39,559 nt of DNA, from NCBI GenBank assembly GCA_947476465.1, contig CANJQN010000041.1, positions 1-39,559 on the forward strand. The letters run 5' to 3'. The notes beneath the pieces are model-generated. The model was given only the letters and a program-made list of their open reading frames with translations. It made no database searches and was not told the DNA's origin. The position numbers were made by a program, and so were the translations under genes. Shown here one piece after another: positions 23,004 through 32,312 of the stretch. Each line of letters begins with the position of its first letter. Within the stretch, counting starts at the first letter, position 1. Source of the DNA: Comamonadaceae bacterium (GTDB lineage: Bacteria > Pseudomonadota > Gammaproteobacteria > Burkholderiales > Burkholderiaceae_C).

Positions 23004-23654
23004 TCAGCGTTGCACGCGTACCAGGGCGGCTTCGACGCCGCCGGCCTCCAGGCGCGCCTTGCCGCGGTCGGCATCGTCGCGCTGTTCGAAGGGGCCGATG
23101 CGCACGCGAAACACCTGCCGGCCAGACTGCTCGCGCTCGGTGACCCGCGCCTCCAGCCCCATCAGGGACAGCTTGGCGCGCTGGGCCTCGGCCTCATCGG
23201 GTGAGCGGAAGGCGCCCGCCTGCACGAAGTAGATAAAGGGGTCAGTGGCGGCGGTGCCGGCGCGCGCGGCGGCCAGGTCGCCCAGCGGATCGGTCGAGGC
23301 GCGCGGCGGCGGCCGGGTGGCCGGTGCCAGCGGGGGCGCCACTGCGGCGGGCACCGGCGCCGGGGCGGGCGCCGCAATCACCGCGGGCGCCACCGGCGCG
23401 CCCGAATCCACAGCGCCGGACGCGGGCGCCTGCGGGCGGGCCGGGTTCTTGCCGTACAGCGGCGCGTTCGGGTCCCAGTTCTGGTTCTTGCGCGACTCGG
23501 CGGCGTCTTGCTCGTTGCCGCGGGTCTGGCCCTTGTTCATGAAGGGCACCGGCACCCGAGTGACGTACACGGCCACCGCCAAAGCGGCGCCCAGGCCAAT
23601 CAGGACGCCGATGATGACGCCGACGAAGGTATTGCCGCGCTGATGCTTTTTCAC
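23004..23654 (-). CDS. SPOR-domain protein
   Basis: A 216-residue bitopic membrane protein. The GTG at 23654 is chosen as start; a longer frame to 23735 exists but overlaps argS. It has a short cytoplasmic head (KKHQRGNT), one span (FVGVIIGVLIGLGAALAVAV), a long Pro/Ala-rich periplasmic linker, and a C-terminal SPOR domain (FIYFVQAGAFRSPDEAEAQR to the end). SPOR domains bind denuded septal peptidoglycan, so a role in cell division or wall remodelling (FtsN-like) is likely. It lies 17 bases after argS. Confidence 0.9.
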   Translation of the reverse strand: MKKHQRGNTFVGVIIGVLIGLGAALAVAVYVTRVPVPFMNKGQTRGNEQDAAESRKNQNWDPNAPLYGKNPARPQAPASGAVDSGAPVAPAVIAAPAPAPVPAAVAPPLAPATRPPPRASTDPLGDLAAARAGTAATDPFIYFVQAGAFRSPDEAEAQRAKLSLMGLEARVTEREQSGRQVFRVRIGPFEQRDDADRGKARLEAGGVEAALVRVQR

Positions 23655-23671
23655 TGTGGTGTCCCTGCCGA

Positions 23672-25345
23672 TCACATCTTGCCCGGAGCGCTCACGCTCA
23701 GCATGGCCAACCCATTGTGCAATACCTGCGCACACGCGGCCACCAGCGCCAGGCGGGCCGTCTTGACCGCCGCGTCGTCGACCAGGATGCGCTCGGCGTC
23801 GTAGTAGCTGTGGTAGGCGGCGGCCAGCTCGCGCAGGTAGAAGGTGACGTCATGCGGCGCGAAATCCTGGGCCGCGGCGGTGAGCATGGCGGGGTAGCGG
23901 GCCAGCACCAGCATCAGGGCCTGCGCCGCGGCGGAATCCAGCGGCGAGACGTCTGCGCCCTTGAGCGTTGCGGCGTCGCCGCCCCAGGCGGTCAGCACTG
24001 AACAGATGCGGGCGTGGGCGTACTGCACGTAGTACACCGGGTTGTCGTTGTTCTTGGCCACCGCCAGGTCGACGTCAAAGGTGTACTCGGTGTCCGGCTT
24101 GCGCGACAGCAGGAAAAAGCGCACCGCGTCCTTGCTGGTCCACTCGATCAGGTCGCGCAAGGTGACGTAGCTGCCGGCGCGCTTGGAGATCTTGACCTCC
24201 TGGCCGGCGCGCACCACGCGCACCATGGTGTGGAGCACGTAGTCGGGGTAGCCCTCGGGAATGCCCAGTCCCACCGCCTGCAGGCCGGCGCGCACGCGGG
24301 CAATGGTGCCGTGATGGTCGGTGCCCTGGATGTTGATCGCCTTGGCAAAGCCACGCTCCCATTTGGCGATGTGATAAGCCACGTCGGGCACGAAGTAGGT
24401 GTAGCTGCCGTCGCCCTTGCGCATGACGCGGTCCTTGTCGTCGCCGTAGTCGGTCGACTTGAGCCACAGGGCGCCCTCGTGCTCGTAGGTCTTGCCTGCT
24501 TCGCGCAGGCGCTGCACGGCGGCATCAACCTTGCCGCTGGTGTACAGGCTGGACTCCAGGTAGTAGTGGTCGAAGCGCACGCCGAATGCCTTGAGGTCCA
24601 GGTCCTGCTCGTGGCGCAGGTAGGCCACGGCGAACAGTCGGATGCCGTCGAGGTCGTCGGGGTCGCCCGAGGCCGTGAACTCGCGATCGTCGGACTTCAC
24701 CGTCTTTTTCGCCAGGAAGTCGTTGGCGATGTCCTGGATGTAGTCGCCGTTGTAGGCGGTCTGCGGCCACTGCGCATCGCCCGGCTTGATGCCCTGGATG
24801 CGCAGCTGCGTGGAGGTGGCCAGGGTGCTGATCTGCACGCCCGCGTCGTTGTAATAGAACTCGCGGTGCACGTCCCATCCCTGGCTGGCGTACAGATTGC
24901 ACAAGGCATCTCCCAGGGCCGCCTGGCGGCCGTGGCCCACGTGCAGCGGGCCGGTCGGGTTGGCCGAGACGAACTCCACCAGCATGCGGCGGCCCAAGGC
25001 CGGCTGGCGGCCGAAATCGGCGCCCTGCGCCAGCACCTCGCGCACCACCTGCTGCTTGGCGGCGGGCTTGAGGCGGATGTTGATAAAGCCGGGGCCGGCG
25101 ATCTCGATCGCATCCACCCATTGCTGGAAGGCCGGGCTGGCCAGCAGCACCGCCTTGAGCGATTCGGCGACCTGGCGGGGGTTCTGGCGCAGCGGCTTGG
25201 CCAGCTGCATGGCGGCGGTGCAGGCCAGGTCGCCATGCGCGACAGCCTTGGGCGACTCGAAGGCCGCCTTCTCACCCGCGCCGGGCTGAAGCTGTTCCAG
25301 CCCGGCCGCGAGCGCGCCGAGTAGTTCTTGAGTGACGAGAAGCAT
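23672..25345 (-). CDS. argS: Arginyl-tRNA synthetase
   Basis: Class I aminoacyl-tRNA synthetase charging tRNA-Arg. The 557 residues show the N-terminal additional domain, the HIGH-type motif HVGHGRQAALGD, the KMSK-equivalent VKISKRAGSYV, and the C-terminal DALR anticodon-binding domain with LRELAAAYHSYYD. The length is normal. There is no ribosome site; TAAAAT ends six bases before the ATG, so the transcript may be leaderless. It heads the argS-SPOR-dsbA run. Confidence 0.97.
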   Translation of the reverse strand: MLLVTQELLGALAAGLEQLQPGAGEKAAFESPKAVAHGDLACTAAMQLAKPLRQNPRQVAESLKAVLLASPAFQQWVDAIEIAGPGFINIRLKPAAKQQVVREVLAQGADFGRQPALGRRMLVEFVSANPTGPLHVGHGRQAALGDALCNLYASQGWDVHREFYYNDAGVQISTLATSTQLRIQGIKPGDAQWPQTAYNGDYIQDIANDFLAKKTVKSDDREFTASGDPDDLDGIRLFAVAYLRHEQDLDLKAFGVRFDHYYLESSLYTSGKVDAAVQRLREAGKTYEHEGALWLKSTDYGDDKDRVMRKGDGSYTYFVPDVAYHIAKWERGFAKAINIQGTDHHGTIARVRAGLQAVGLGIPEGYPDYVLHTMVRVVRAGQEVKISKRAGSYVTLRDLIEWTSKDAVRFFLLSRKPDTEYTFDVDLAVAKNNDNPVYYVQYAHARICSVLTAWGGDAATLKGADVSPLDSAAAQALMLVLARYPAMLTAAAQDFAPHDVTFYLRELAAAYHSYYDAERILVDDAAVKTARLALVAACAQVLHNGLAMLSVSAPGKM

Positions 25346-25351
25346 CGACCG

Positions 25352-25357
25352 ATTTTA
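25352..25357 (-). promoter_or_regulatory. -10 element for argS (leaderless start)
   Basis: TAAAAT on the minus strand, then six bases (CGGTCG) and the argS ATG. No Shine-Dalgarno sequence intervenes, so the transcription start should coincide with the start codon. Confidence 0.45.
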
Positions 25358-25399
25358 CGGGGCGGTCATCGGCGGCCCCATTCCTGGCGTTAAGCTGAC

Positions 25400-25413
25400 A
25401 TCCCGTTCGGGAT
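25400..25413. promoter_or_regulatory. Palindrome in the argS/psiF divergent gap
   Basis: ATCCCG-TT-CGGGAT is a perfect inverted repeat 25 bases before the psiF-like start. It could be an operator or an mRNA hairpin of the psiF-like leader. No partner regulator is identified. Confidence 0.3.
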
Positions 25414-25438
25414 TGTTGTCCCACTCTTCGGAAGTACC

Positions 25439-25741
25439 ATGAAGAAATCCCTCTCCCTGATCGCCCTGGGCCTGGCCCTGTCCTTCGGCGCTGCATACGC
25501 TGCCGACGCCCCCGCCAATACGCCGACCGCCCAGCAGAACAAGATGGGTCAGTGCAACAAGGACGCCGCCGACAAAAAGGGCGACGAGCGCAAGGCCTTC
25601 ATGTCCGAGTGCCTCAAAGCCAAGCCGGCCGCGGCCATGACTCAGCAGGACAAGATGAAGACCTGCAACGCCAGCGCCAAGGACATGAAGGGCGACGAGC
25701 GCAAGGCGCACATGTCGGAGTGCCTGAAGAAAAAGGCCTGA
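25439..25741 (+). CDS. PsiF-repeat periplasmic protein
   Basis: A 100-residue secreted protein. The signal peptide is MKKSLSLIALGLALSFGAAY with cleavage near AYA-AD. Two PsiF repeats follow, each with two Cys: KMGQCNKDAADKKGDERKAF with MSECLK, and KMKTCNASAKDMKGDERKAH with MSECLK. E. coli psiF is phosphate-starvation inducible, but function is unknown. The ribosome site is GGAAG, six bases before the ATG. It converges with the LysR gene; only 4 bases separate the stops. Confidence 0.88.
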   Translation: MKKSLSLIALGLALSFGAAYAADAPANTPTAQQNKMGQCNKDAADKKGDERKAFMSECLKAKPAAAMTQQDKMKTCNASAKDMKGDERKAHMSECLKKKA

Positions 25742-25745
25742 AAAC

Positions 25746-26669
25746 TCAAGCCTCCGTCGCAGGCCTGACGGTCCAGTAGTCCGGCCGCCCGTAGTGATGC
25801 TTGAGAAAATCCAGCCACAACCGCACCCGCAGCGGCAGGTGCTTGCGCTGGGGAAACACGGCGTAGATGCCGTTCGGCGGTGCGGCGTACTCAGCCAGCA
25901 CCTCGACCAGCTGGCCGCTGGCGATCTCGGCCTCGACCTCCCAGGTGCTGCGCCAGGCAACGCCCTGGCCCTGCAGGCACCAGTCGTGCAGCACCTGGCC
26001 GTCGGAGCAATCGAGCGGCCCGCCGGGTTTGAGGTAACTCACCTCGCCCGCCTCCTGGAACGCCCAGCCCCGCGACTGCGAGGCATCGGTGGACAAGGTC
26101 AGGCAGTCGAAGCGGGCCAGCTCGCCCGGGTGGCGCGGCGTGCCGCAGCGGCGCAGGTACTCGGGCGTGGCCACGCACAGGCGCCGGTTGTCGGCCAGCC
26201 GCACGCTCACCAGGGATGAATCGGGGAAGTCGCCGACGCGCACCGCGCAGTCGTAGCCCTCGCCGGCCAGGTCGACCACCCGGTCGCTGAGGTTGAGCGA
26301 GAGCGTCACCTCGGGGTGCGCCTGGCGAAACGGCGGCACCAGCGGCGCGACGTGGCGCCGCCCGAAGCCGGCCGGCGCCGTGATGCGCAAGTGGCCGCTG
26401 GCCTTGACGCCGCCCGCGCTGACACTGGCCTCGGCGCTGGCGATGTCGGCCAGCAGGCGCTGGCAGTCCTCCAGGAAGGCGCTGCCCTCGTGCGTGAGGT
26501 TCAAGCGCCGCGTGGTGCGCACCAGCAGCTTGACGCCCAGGCGCTCTTCCAGCGCGTCCAGCCGCCGCCCGATGACGGCCGGCGCCACCCCTTCGGCGCG
26601 TGCCGCGGCCGACAGGCTGCCGCGGGCGGCCGCCGAGACGAACGATTCGAGTTGCTTGAGCCGGTCCAT
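25746..26669 (-). CDS. LysR-family transcriptional regulator
   Basis: A 307-residue regulator starting MDRLKQLESFVSAA, with the N-terminal winged HTH (AARAEGVAPAVIGRRLDALE) and a C-terminal periplasmic-binding-like effector domain (about 90-300). A GTG eight codons upstream is a weaker start. It is divergent from malate synthase G with 245 bases between starts, so it probably controls that gene and itself, as LysR regulators usually do with divergent neighbours. The inducer is unknown; glyoxylate or glycolate is a guess from context. Confidence 0.9.
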   Translation of the reverse strand: MDRLKQLESFVSAAARGSLSAAARAEGVAPAVIGRRLDALEERLGVKLLVRTTRRLNLTHEGSAFLEDCQRLLADIASAEASVSAGGVKASGHLRITAPAGFGRRHVAPLVPPFRQAHPEVTLSLNLSDRVVDLAGEGYDCAVRVGDFPDSSLVSVRLADNRRLCVATPEYLRRCGTPRHPGELARFDCLTLSTDASQSRGWAFQEAGEVSYLKPGGPLDCSDGQVLHDWCLQGQGVAWRSTWEVEAEIASGQLVEVLAEYAAPPNGIYAVFPQRKHLPLRVRLWLDFLKHHYGRPDYWTVRPATEA

Positions 26670-26914
26670 AGCAGGGCGCCCTTCAGGCGACACAGGCCCC
26701 GGACAGGGCCGGACCGGTGGGCATGGTGTTCATTTGATTACCCTCGTTTACATCACAAGCGAGTTCAAAATTATCGGTATTCATTATCCCCGCCGCATCT
26801 AATACAGTCTGCTTCAATAAAGTGACCCAAGTCCCCAACCAAGGCCTGCGCACTGGCGCGGCCAGCGAGAGTTGTGGCGCTTTTCCCCATCACATTCACC
26901 CAGGAGTTTTCCGC
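26670..26914. promoter_or_regulatory. Divergent control region of the LysR gene and glcB
   Basis: This 245-base gap is richer in A and T than the genes on either side between about 26730 and 26825. An imperfect dyad TGAT-N13-ATCA at 26735-26755 resembles a LysR-type site, and TAATAC near 26800 could be a -10 for glcB. A 15-codon ORF (MNTMPTGPALSGACVA) with a GAGGG ribosome site precedes the LysR gene on the minus strand; it may be chance. Confidence 0.35.
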
Positions 26915-29125
26915 ATGCGCACCCGCACCGACATCCACCGCCTGAAGGTCGACGCCGAACTGGCCCGCTTCGTCGACGAGCAGGTGCTGCCGGGCACCGG
27001 CGTGGACCACGCCGCCTTCTGGAGTGGCTTCGACGCCATCGTCCATGAGCTGGCGCCCAAGAACGCCGCGCTGCTGGCTGAACGCGACCGCCTGCAGACC
27101 GAGATGGATGCCTGGCACAGCGCCCACCCCGGCCCGATCGCCGACATGCCGGCCTACCGCGCTTTCCTGGAAAAAATCGGCTACCTGGTGCCGCCACCCG
27201 CCGGCGCCAAGGCCACCACCACCAACGTCGACGCCGAGCTGGCCCTGCAGGCCGGCCCGCAGCTGGTGGTGCCCATCCTCAACGCGCGCTATGCGCTCAA
27301 CGCCGCCAATGCGCGCTGGGGCTCGCTCTATGACGCCCTGTACGGCACCGACGCCCTGTCCGAAGGCGGCGGCGCCACCAAGGGCCCGGGCTACAACCCG
27401 GTGCGCGGCGCCAAGGTGATCGCCTATGCCCGCCAGGTGCTCGACCAGGCCGCTGCGCTGGCGGTTGGCTCGCACGCCGATTCCACCGGCTACCGCATCG
27501 AGGGCGGCCGCCTGGTGGTGTCACTCAACAGCGGCGCCACCACTGGCCTGAAGGAACCGGCGGCCTTCGCCGGCTACCAGGGCGAGGCGGCCGCGCCTTC
27601 GTCGGTGCTGCTGCGCCACAACGGCATCCACCTGGATCTGCAGATCAACCGCAAGCACCCCATTGGCGCCACCGACGCCGCCGGCGTGAGCGACCTGGTG
27701 ATGGAGTCGGCCCTGTCGACCATCCTCGACCTGGAAGACTCCATCGCCGCGGTCGACGCGCAGGACAAGCTGCTGGCCTACAGCAACTGGCTAGGCATCC
27801 TCAAGGGAACGCTGACCGAGGAGATGTCCAAGGGCGGCAAGAGCTTCACCCGCGGCCTGAACGCCGACCGCCTCTACATGGCACCCAACGGCTCTGGCGA
27901 AGTGCGGCTGCATGGCCGCTCGCTGCTGTTCGTGCGCAACGTCGGCCACCTGATGACCAACCCCGCCATCCTGTGGGGTGAAGGCAAGGAGATCCCCGAG
28001 GGCATCCTCGACGCGGTCATCACCACCACCATCGCGCTGCACGACCTGCAAGGCCATGGCGCCAACAACATCCGCAACTCGCGCACCGGCTCGGTCTACA
28101 TCGTCAAGCCCAAGATGCACGGCCCCGCCGAAGTGGCGTTCGCCAGCGAGCTGTTCGGCCGCATCGAGCAGCTGTTGGGCCTTGCGGCCAACACCGTCAA
28201 GCTGGGCATCATGGACGAAGAGCGCCGCACCAGCGTGAACCTGCAGGCCTGCATCGCCGAGGCGGCCGCGCGGGTGGCCTTCATCAACACCGGTTTTCTC
28301 GACCGCACTGGCGACGAGATGCACACCGCCATGCTGGCCGGCCCGATGTTGCGCAAGGGCGACATGAAGTCCTCCGCCTGGATCCAGGCCTATGAGCGCA
28401 GCAACGTATTGGTGGGCCTGTCCTGCGGCCTGAGCGGGCGGGCGCAGATCGGCAAGGGCATGTGGGCCATGCCCGACCTGATGGCCGCCATGCTCGAGCA
28501 GAAGATCGGCCATCCCAAGGCCGGCGCCAACACCGCCTGGGTGCCCTCGCCCACCGCCGCCACGCTGCATGCGCTGCACTACCACCAGGTCGATGTGTTC
28601 GCCGTCCAGCGCGAACTGGCCAAGACCTCGGCCGAATCGGCGCGCGACGAGATTCTGGCCGGCCTGCTGCAGGTGCCGGTGTCGCCCAACCCGAGCTGGA
28701 GCGCCGCCGAGCGCCAGCAGGAGCTGGACAACAACGTGCAGGGCATCCTGGGCTACGTGGTGCGCTGGGTTGACCAGGGCGTGGGCTGCTCCAAGGTGCC
28801 CGACATCCACAACGTGGGCCTGATGGAAGACCGCGCCACGCTGCGCATCTCCAGCCAGCACATCGCCAACTGGCTGCACCATGGCATCGTCACCGCCGAG
28901 CAAGTGCACGAGACTTTCCGCCGCATGGCCGCCGTGGTCGACCAGCAAAACGCCGGCGACGCGCTCTACCAGCCGATGGCCGGCAACTTTGACACCAGCT
29001 GCGCGTATCGCGCCGCGCTCGACCTGGTGTTCAAGGGCAAGGAGCAACCCTCGGGCTACACCGAACCGCTGCTGCATGCCTGGCGCCTGAAGGTCAAGGC
29101 CGGGGCCTCACTACCAAGAGGCTGA
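26915..29125 (+). CDS. glcB: Malate synthase G
   Basis: Condenses glyoxylate with acetyl-CoA to malate in glycolate/glyoxylate use. From the ATG at 26915, with AGGAG eight bases upstream, the product has 736 residues, the usual size of the G isoform. Recognisable parts are ILNARYALNAANARWGSLYD, LNADRLYMAPNGSGEVRLHG, TGSVYIVKPKMHGPAEVAFA, GLSCGLSGRAQIGKGMWAMP and GLMEDRATLRISSQHIANWL. A frame extension to 26822 is not family-like. A LysR gene is divergent from it. Confidence 0.97.
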   Translation: MRTRTDIHRLKVDAELARFVDEQVLPGTGVDHAAFWSGFDAIVHELAPKNAALLAERDRLQTEMDAWHSAHPGPIADMPAYRAFLEKIGYLVPPPAGAKATTTNVDAELALQAGPQLVVPILNARYALNAANARWGSLYDALYGTDALSEGGGATKGPGYNPVRGAKVIAYARQVLDQAAALAVGSHADSTGYRIEGGRLVVSLNSGATTGLKEPAAFAGYQGEAAAPSSVLLRHNGIHLDLQINRKHPIGATDAAGVSDLVMESALSTILDLEDSIAAVDAQDKLLAYSNWLGILKGTLTEEMSKGGKSFTRGLNADRLYMAPNGSGEVRLHGRSLLFVRNVGHLMTNPAILWGEGKEIPEGILDAVITTTIALHDLQGHGANNIRNSRTGSVYIVKPKMHGPAEVAFASELFGRIEQLLGLAANTVKLGIMDEERRTSVNLQACIAEAAARVAFINTGFLDRTGDEMHTAMLAGPMLRKGDMKSSAWIQAYERSNVLVGLSCGLSGRAQIGKGMWAMPDLMAAMLEQKIGHPKAGANTAWVPSPTAATLHALHYHQVDVFAVQRELAKTSAESARDEILAGLLQVPVSPNPSWSAAERQQELDNNVQGILGYVVRWVDQGVGCSKVPDIHNVGLMEDRATLRISSQHIANWLHHGIVTAEQVHETFRRMAAVVDQQNAGDALYQPMAGNFDTSCAYRAALDLVFKGKEQPSGYTEPLLHAWRLKVKAGASLPRG

Positions 29126-29177
29126 CAAATCCGTCAGAACTCACAGGGACCTTGCAGGCACCTGTCGGGGCGCTCCC

Positions 29178-29183
29178 TACACT
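29178..29183 (+). promoter_or_regulatory. -10-like element for the DUF1631-type gene
   Basis: TACACT is followed by seven bases (GGGCCGC) and the ATG at 29191, with no ribosome site. The arrangement closely matches that of the trp leader (TACACT, GGCCGCC, ATG). TTGCAG lies 20 bases upstream of the hexamer. Confidence 0.4.
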
Positions 29184-29190
29184 GGGCCGC

Positions 29191-30054
29191 ATGGCTCAGT
29201 CATCGCCCCATCCCTTCGACCTGCGCGGCCTCTTCGGCCGCGTGGCGGCCGTGGCGGACGACGCGCCGTCCAAGCCGCCCAAACCCCAGCCGCGGCCCTA
29301 CATCACCGCCGAGGCCCCGCCCACCAGCGGCCTGGCGGTCTCCACCGGCTGGGACGAGCTGCAAGCCGACTCCCTGGTCGACGATGCGATGCGCTTTGCC
29401 GAGCAGCGGCTTCGCCTGGCCGACGAGATCGCCCTGGAGCTGATGCTGCGCCCCGAGCTGGCCGAAGCGCCGGTGGTGGTGCAAAACTTCCTGCTGCGGG
29501 TCTGGCCGGTGGTCGTCGCCCATGCGCGCCTGGTCGAGGGCACCCGTACGCCCGACCCCGGCGGCTTGCTGGCCGTTGTGGACGACCTGCTGTGGAGCGT
29601 GCGGCGCGAGGCCACGTTGCGCCGGCCCTCACGCCTGTTTCACCTGATCCCCGGGCTGCTGGAGCGGCTGCGCGCGGGGCTGGCCTTGCTCGGCGAGGCG
29701 CCAACCCACAGCCCCGACTTTTTTCGGTCGCTGGAAAAGCTGCACCAGCCGGTGCTGCGCCTGTGCGCCAAGCGCCGCAACGACGCCCCGTCCGAGCCCT
29801 CGTTCGCCTCGGCGGCAGCGGTCGACCCGGCCGCCACGCTGGAGGCGCTACGGCCCGGCGCCTGGGTCGACCTGTACTCACGCCAGCACTGGCTGCGCGC
29901 ACGCCTGGACTGGGTCGACCCACAGCGCCGCCAGTTTCTCTTCATCGGCCAGCACGGCCGCCTGCACACCATGACGCGGCGCATTCTTGAGCGGCTGGTG
30001 ACGGAGCGGCTGCTTCGCCTGGCCGAAGGGCCGGATGCGGCCTGGGCGGCCTGA
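29191..30054 (+). CDS. DUF1631-like protein, C-terminal form
   Basis: A 287-residue protein resembling the C-terminal part of DUF1631 proteins, which are normally about 700 residues or more. Shared features are NFLLRVWPVVVAHARLVEG, VVDDLLWSVRRE, LFHLIPGLLERLRAGLALLG, FFRSLEKLHQPVLRLC, and a last small beta domain GAWVDLYSRQHWLRARLDWV with QFLFIGQHGRLHTMTRRILE. The N-terminus is Pro-rich. Function is unknown for the family; the final domain is somewhat PilZ-like. It is cytoplasmic by appearance and starts without a ribosome site. Confidence 0.72.
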   Translation: MAQSSPHPFDLRGLFGRVAAVADDAPSKPPKPQPRPYITAEAPPTSGLAVSTGWDELQADSLVDDAMRFAEQRLRLADEIALELMLRPELAEAPVVVQNFLLRVWPVVVAHARLVEGTRTPDPGGLLAVVDDLLWSVRREATLRRPSRLFHLIPGLLERLRAGLALLGEAPTHSPDFFRSLEKLHQPVLRLCAKRRNDAPSEPSFASAAAVDPAATLEALRPGAWVDLYSRQHWLRARLDWVDPQRRQFLFIGQHGRLHTMTRRILERLVTERLLRLAEGPDAAWAA

Positions 30055-30082
30055 AGATCCGGTGATCTGCTAGCGTTGCTGC

Positions 30083-30307
30083 ATGGCTGCTGATTCATCG
30101 CCCGTCGACCCCAACCTCTGCCCCTTGTGCGGCCAGTCCAATGCCTGTGCGAACGAGGAAGAGCGCCGCACCGGCGTGATGCAGCCGCCCTGCTGGTGCG
30201 CTTCGGTTGATTTCAGCGCCGACCTGCTGGCGCACGTGCCGGCGCAGGCACAGCGCGCCGCCTGCATTTGCGCGCGCTGCGCCGCAGGCGAGGCTGCGGC
30301 GCCCTGA
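30083..30307 (+). CDS. Cysteine-rich CWC family protein
   Basis: A 74-residue protein with eight Cys in the CWC pattern: NLCPLCGQSNACA (Cys13, 16, 22), PPCWC (Cys37, 39) and ACICARC (Cys61, 63, 66). The spacing suggests zinc binding. The family is small and uncharacterised. TAGCGT lies six bases before the ATG and there is no ribosome site. It converges with the large minus-strand gene next to it, 4 bases between stops. Confidence 0.85.
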   Translation: MAADSSPVDPNLCPLCGQSNACANEEERRTGVMQPPCWCASVDFSADLLAHVPAQAQRAACICARCAAGEAAAP

Positions 30308-30311
30308 GCGT

Positions 30312-32288
30312 TCAGCCGGCCAGGATCCCCACCAGCCCCCGATCGATCGTGATCGCGTTGGCCGCCTGCCAGACGATGTTGGAAGCCTGACCTGCGGCCT
30401 TCACCTGCGCGTCCTTGAACCAGGCCGTCAGATCCTCGGCGCGCGTGAGCTGCCCCTGCGCCACGGCCAGCAGCAGACGGTTGGCGTCCAGCCCGAAGGC
30501 GTCCAGTTCAGCCACCAGCGCCTGGTAATCCGAATCGATGGCTTCGCGGGTCAGGTCTTGCGGCGCCCAGGCGTGCAGCGCCTGCAACACCTCGAGCTCC
30601 GCCGCTCTGACGCCGCCGTTGAGCCGCAACGCCGCCACCTGCTCCAGGGCCGGCAGCGAGCCCTGCACCGCCGTGAAGGACCAACGCAGCACCTTGGTCA
30701 TCAGTGCTGTCGCACCACTGATCAACTGGCCCGCCACCGCGGTCGACAAGCCGGCGGCCACCTGCACGACGGCGATGGTGGCGACCACGCCGGTCGCCTC
30801 GGTCCTGGCCCGCAGATCGTGTTGACGCAGGCCCTCGGCATCCTGCGGCAGGCGTTGCGCGTCGGTTCGAAAGTCCTGCCTGCGCGCGGGCGTGCCGCCC
30901 GGGGGCTCGGTGCGCGGCTGGAGCTGCCCGTATACGGCGTTGGCAATGGCACTTGCCCCCATGGGCAGACCGGGTTGGCCCTGCCAGGTGAGCCGCGCAT
31001 TTTGGAATGCACACCACGCATTGGCCGCCGCCAGGCGAACGGACAAGCCCGCGACCACCAGCCCCGCCAGAGCCAAGGGCGCGATGCCACCAGTGGCCAC
31101 GGTAGCCGCCAGCGTGATCCCGACACCGGCGGCCATGATGCCGAAGGTCAGAAAGCGCGAGGTGAAGGTACAGGCGGCGAGGTTGAAGCCCACCTTGCGC
31201 AGGGCCTGGGACGCCTTGCGGTGGGCCTGGCGAACGGCGTCGATCGCATCGCTCTCGGCGACGTTCCTGGCGGTCAGCGACGGCCGCGCGGAGGCGCTCT
31301 GGCGCACTTCGGCCGGCGCTGCTCGCGGCACCCCATGCACCACGGCGCCGGCGGCCGCCTTCAAATCGCTCCAGGCGGCGCCGATCAGCGGGCGCGCCTT
31401 GAACAGGGTCGATGCGGGCTGCAGGCGCGACGCATCATCGGTCCAGACCGCATGGGCGATCGCCGCCACCCGGCGCGCCAGAACCAGCGCCGCCACCGGC
31501 AGCTGCACGGCCAGCGACGCCGCCAGGTCACAGCTGGACACCGCGAACTTCACGACGCCCACCAAACGCCCGAGGAAATGCGTGCGCAGCAGATCGAAGC
31601 CGGCCTGGGCGACCCGCGTGAGGGCGATGCCGGCGCGATGCATGGTCTTCATGCCCTTGATGTAGCGCCGGTTCTCGTCGGTCACCGTGCGGAAATCGCT
31701 GCGGCGCAGCGGCGACGGCACGAGGGCATTGGGCATGGGCAGGGCAATGGGCATGGGTAAGACGTTGCGCGCGGACCGCAGGGGCGCCCCGTCATGAACA
31801 CGGACGGCGCGCTCGCTGATCAACGCGCCGCTGTGCGGCGCCGGGCCAGTCGGCTCGCCGACGATCGCGCTCGATGCCTGCGCCTTGGAGGTCAGAGGTG
31901 AGCCCGGCCGCGAACGAGGCGCCTTGACCGTCGGCTGGCGCGGCGATTCGACACGCGGCGGCGGCAAGAATGCCTGGGGTTCGGGTGGGGTCGCCATGGA
32001 TTTGCGTAACGGCCTCTGCGTCCCGGGCGTGGTCACTGGCGCTGCGGCCTTCGGGCTTGCCTTTGTCACGGCTTTGGCCGCGACCGCGGCCGCGGGCCGG
32101 CGCGGGGTTTGCTCGCTCGGATAGCGGCGCAACAAGGCCTCAAAACTCCAGACCCGATCCGGGCCGGACTTGGGTATGAACACACCGGGATTGCCCCAGT
32201 CGACGATCGGGGTGGCGGCGGCGCGGCGCGCATGTTGGCGCGCAGGCGTCATGGCGGCAGGATGGGAAGCGGTCGAGTGCACGGTCAT
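30312..32288 (-). CDS. Large secreted/translocator-like protein paired with a SycD-like chaperone
   Basis: No family is recognised. The 658 residues fall into an N-terminal 195-residue Pro/Ala/Ser/Thr-rich, probably disordered part; a first hydrophobic stretch (about 241-273); a helical linker; a long hydrophobic stretch (about 378-424, FLTFGIMAAGVGITLAATVA and beyond); a polar linker; a third hydrophobic stretch (about 500-525); and a helical tail. No Sec signal is present at the start. The ATG has GGGAGAT before it, and the gene follows the chaperone-like gene by 24 bases. By gene order and layout it resembles type III secretion translocators (IpaB/YopB/EspD class). No secretion apparatus gene is in the window, and no clean PxLxxP chaperone motif was found. 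Confidence 0.55.
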   Translation of the reverse strand: MTVHSTASHPAAMTPARQHARRAAATPIVDWGNPGVFIPKSGPDRVWSFEALLRRYPSEQTPRRPAAAVAAKAVTKASPKAAAPVTTPGTQRPLRKSMATPPEPQAFLPPPRVESPRQPTVKAPRSRPGSPLTSKAQASSAIVGEPTGPAPHSGALISERAVRVHDGAPLRSARNVLPMPIALPMPNALVPSPLRRSDFRTVTDENRRYIKGMKTMHRAGIALTRVAQAGFDLLRTHFLGRLVGVVKFAVSSCDLAASLAVQLPVAALVLARRVAAIAHAVWTDDASRLQPASTLFKARPLIGAAWSDLKAAAGAVVHGVPRAAPAEVRQSASARPSLTARNVAESDAIDAVRQAHRKASQALRKVGFNLAACTFTSRFLTFGIMAAGVGITLAATVATGGIAPLALAGLVVAGLSVRLAAANAWCAFQNARLTWQGQPGLPMGASAIANAVYGQLQPRTEPPGGTPARRQDFRTDAQRLPQDAEGLRQHDLRARTEATGVVATIAVVQVAAGLSTAVAGQLISGATALMTKVLRWSFTAVQGSLPALEQVAALRLNGGVRAAELEVLQALHAWAPQDLTREAIDSDYQALVAELDAFGLDANRLLLAVAQGQLTRAEDLTAWFKDAQVKAAGQASNIVWQAANAITIDRGLVGILAG

Positions 32289-32312
32289 GGGGATCTCCCG
32301 TTCTGTTGGCTC

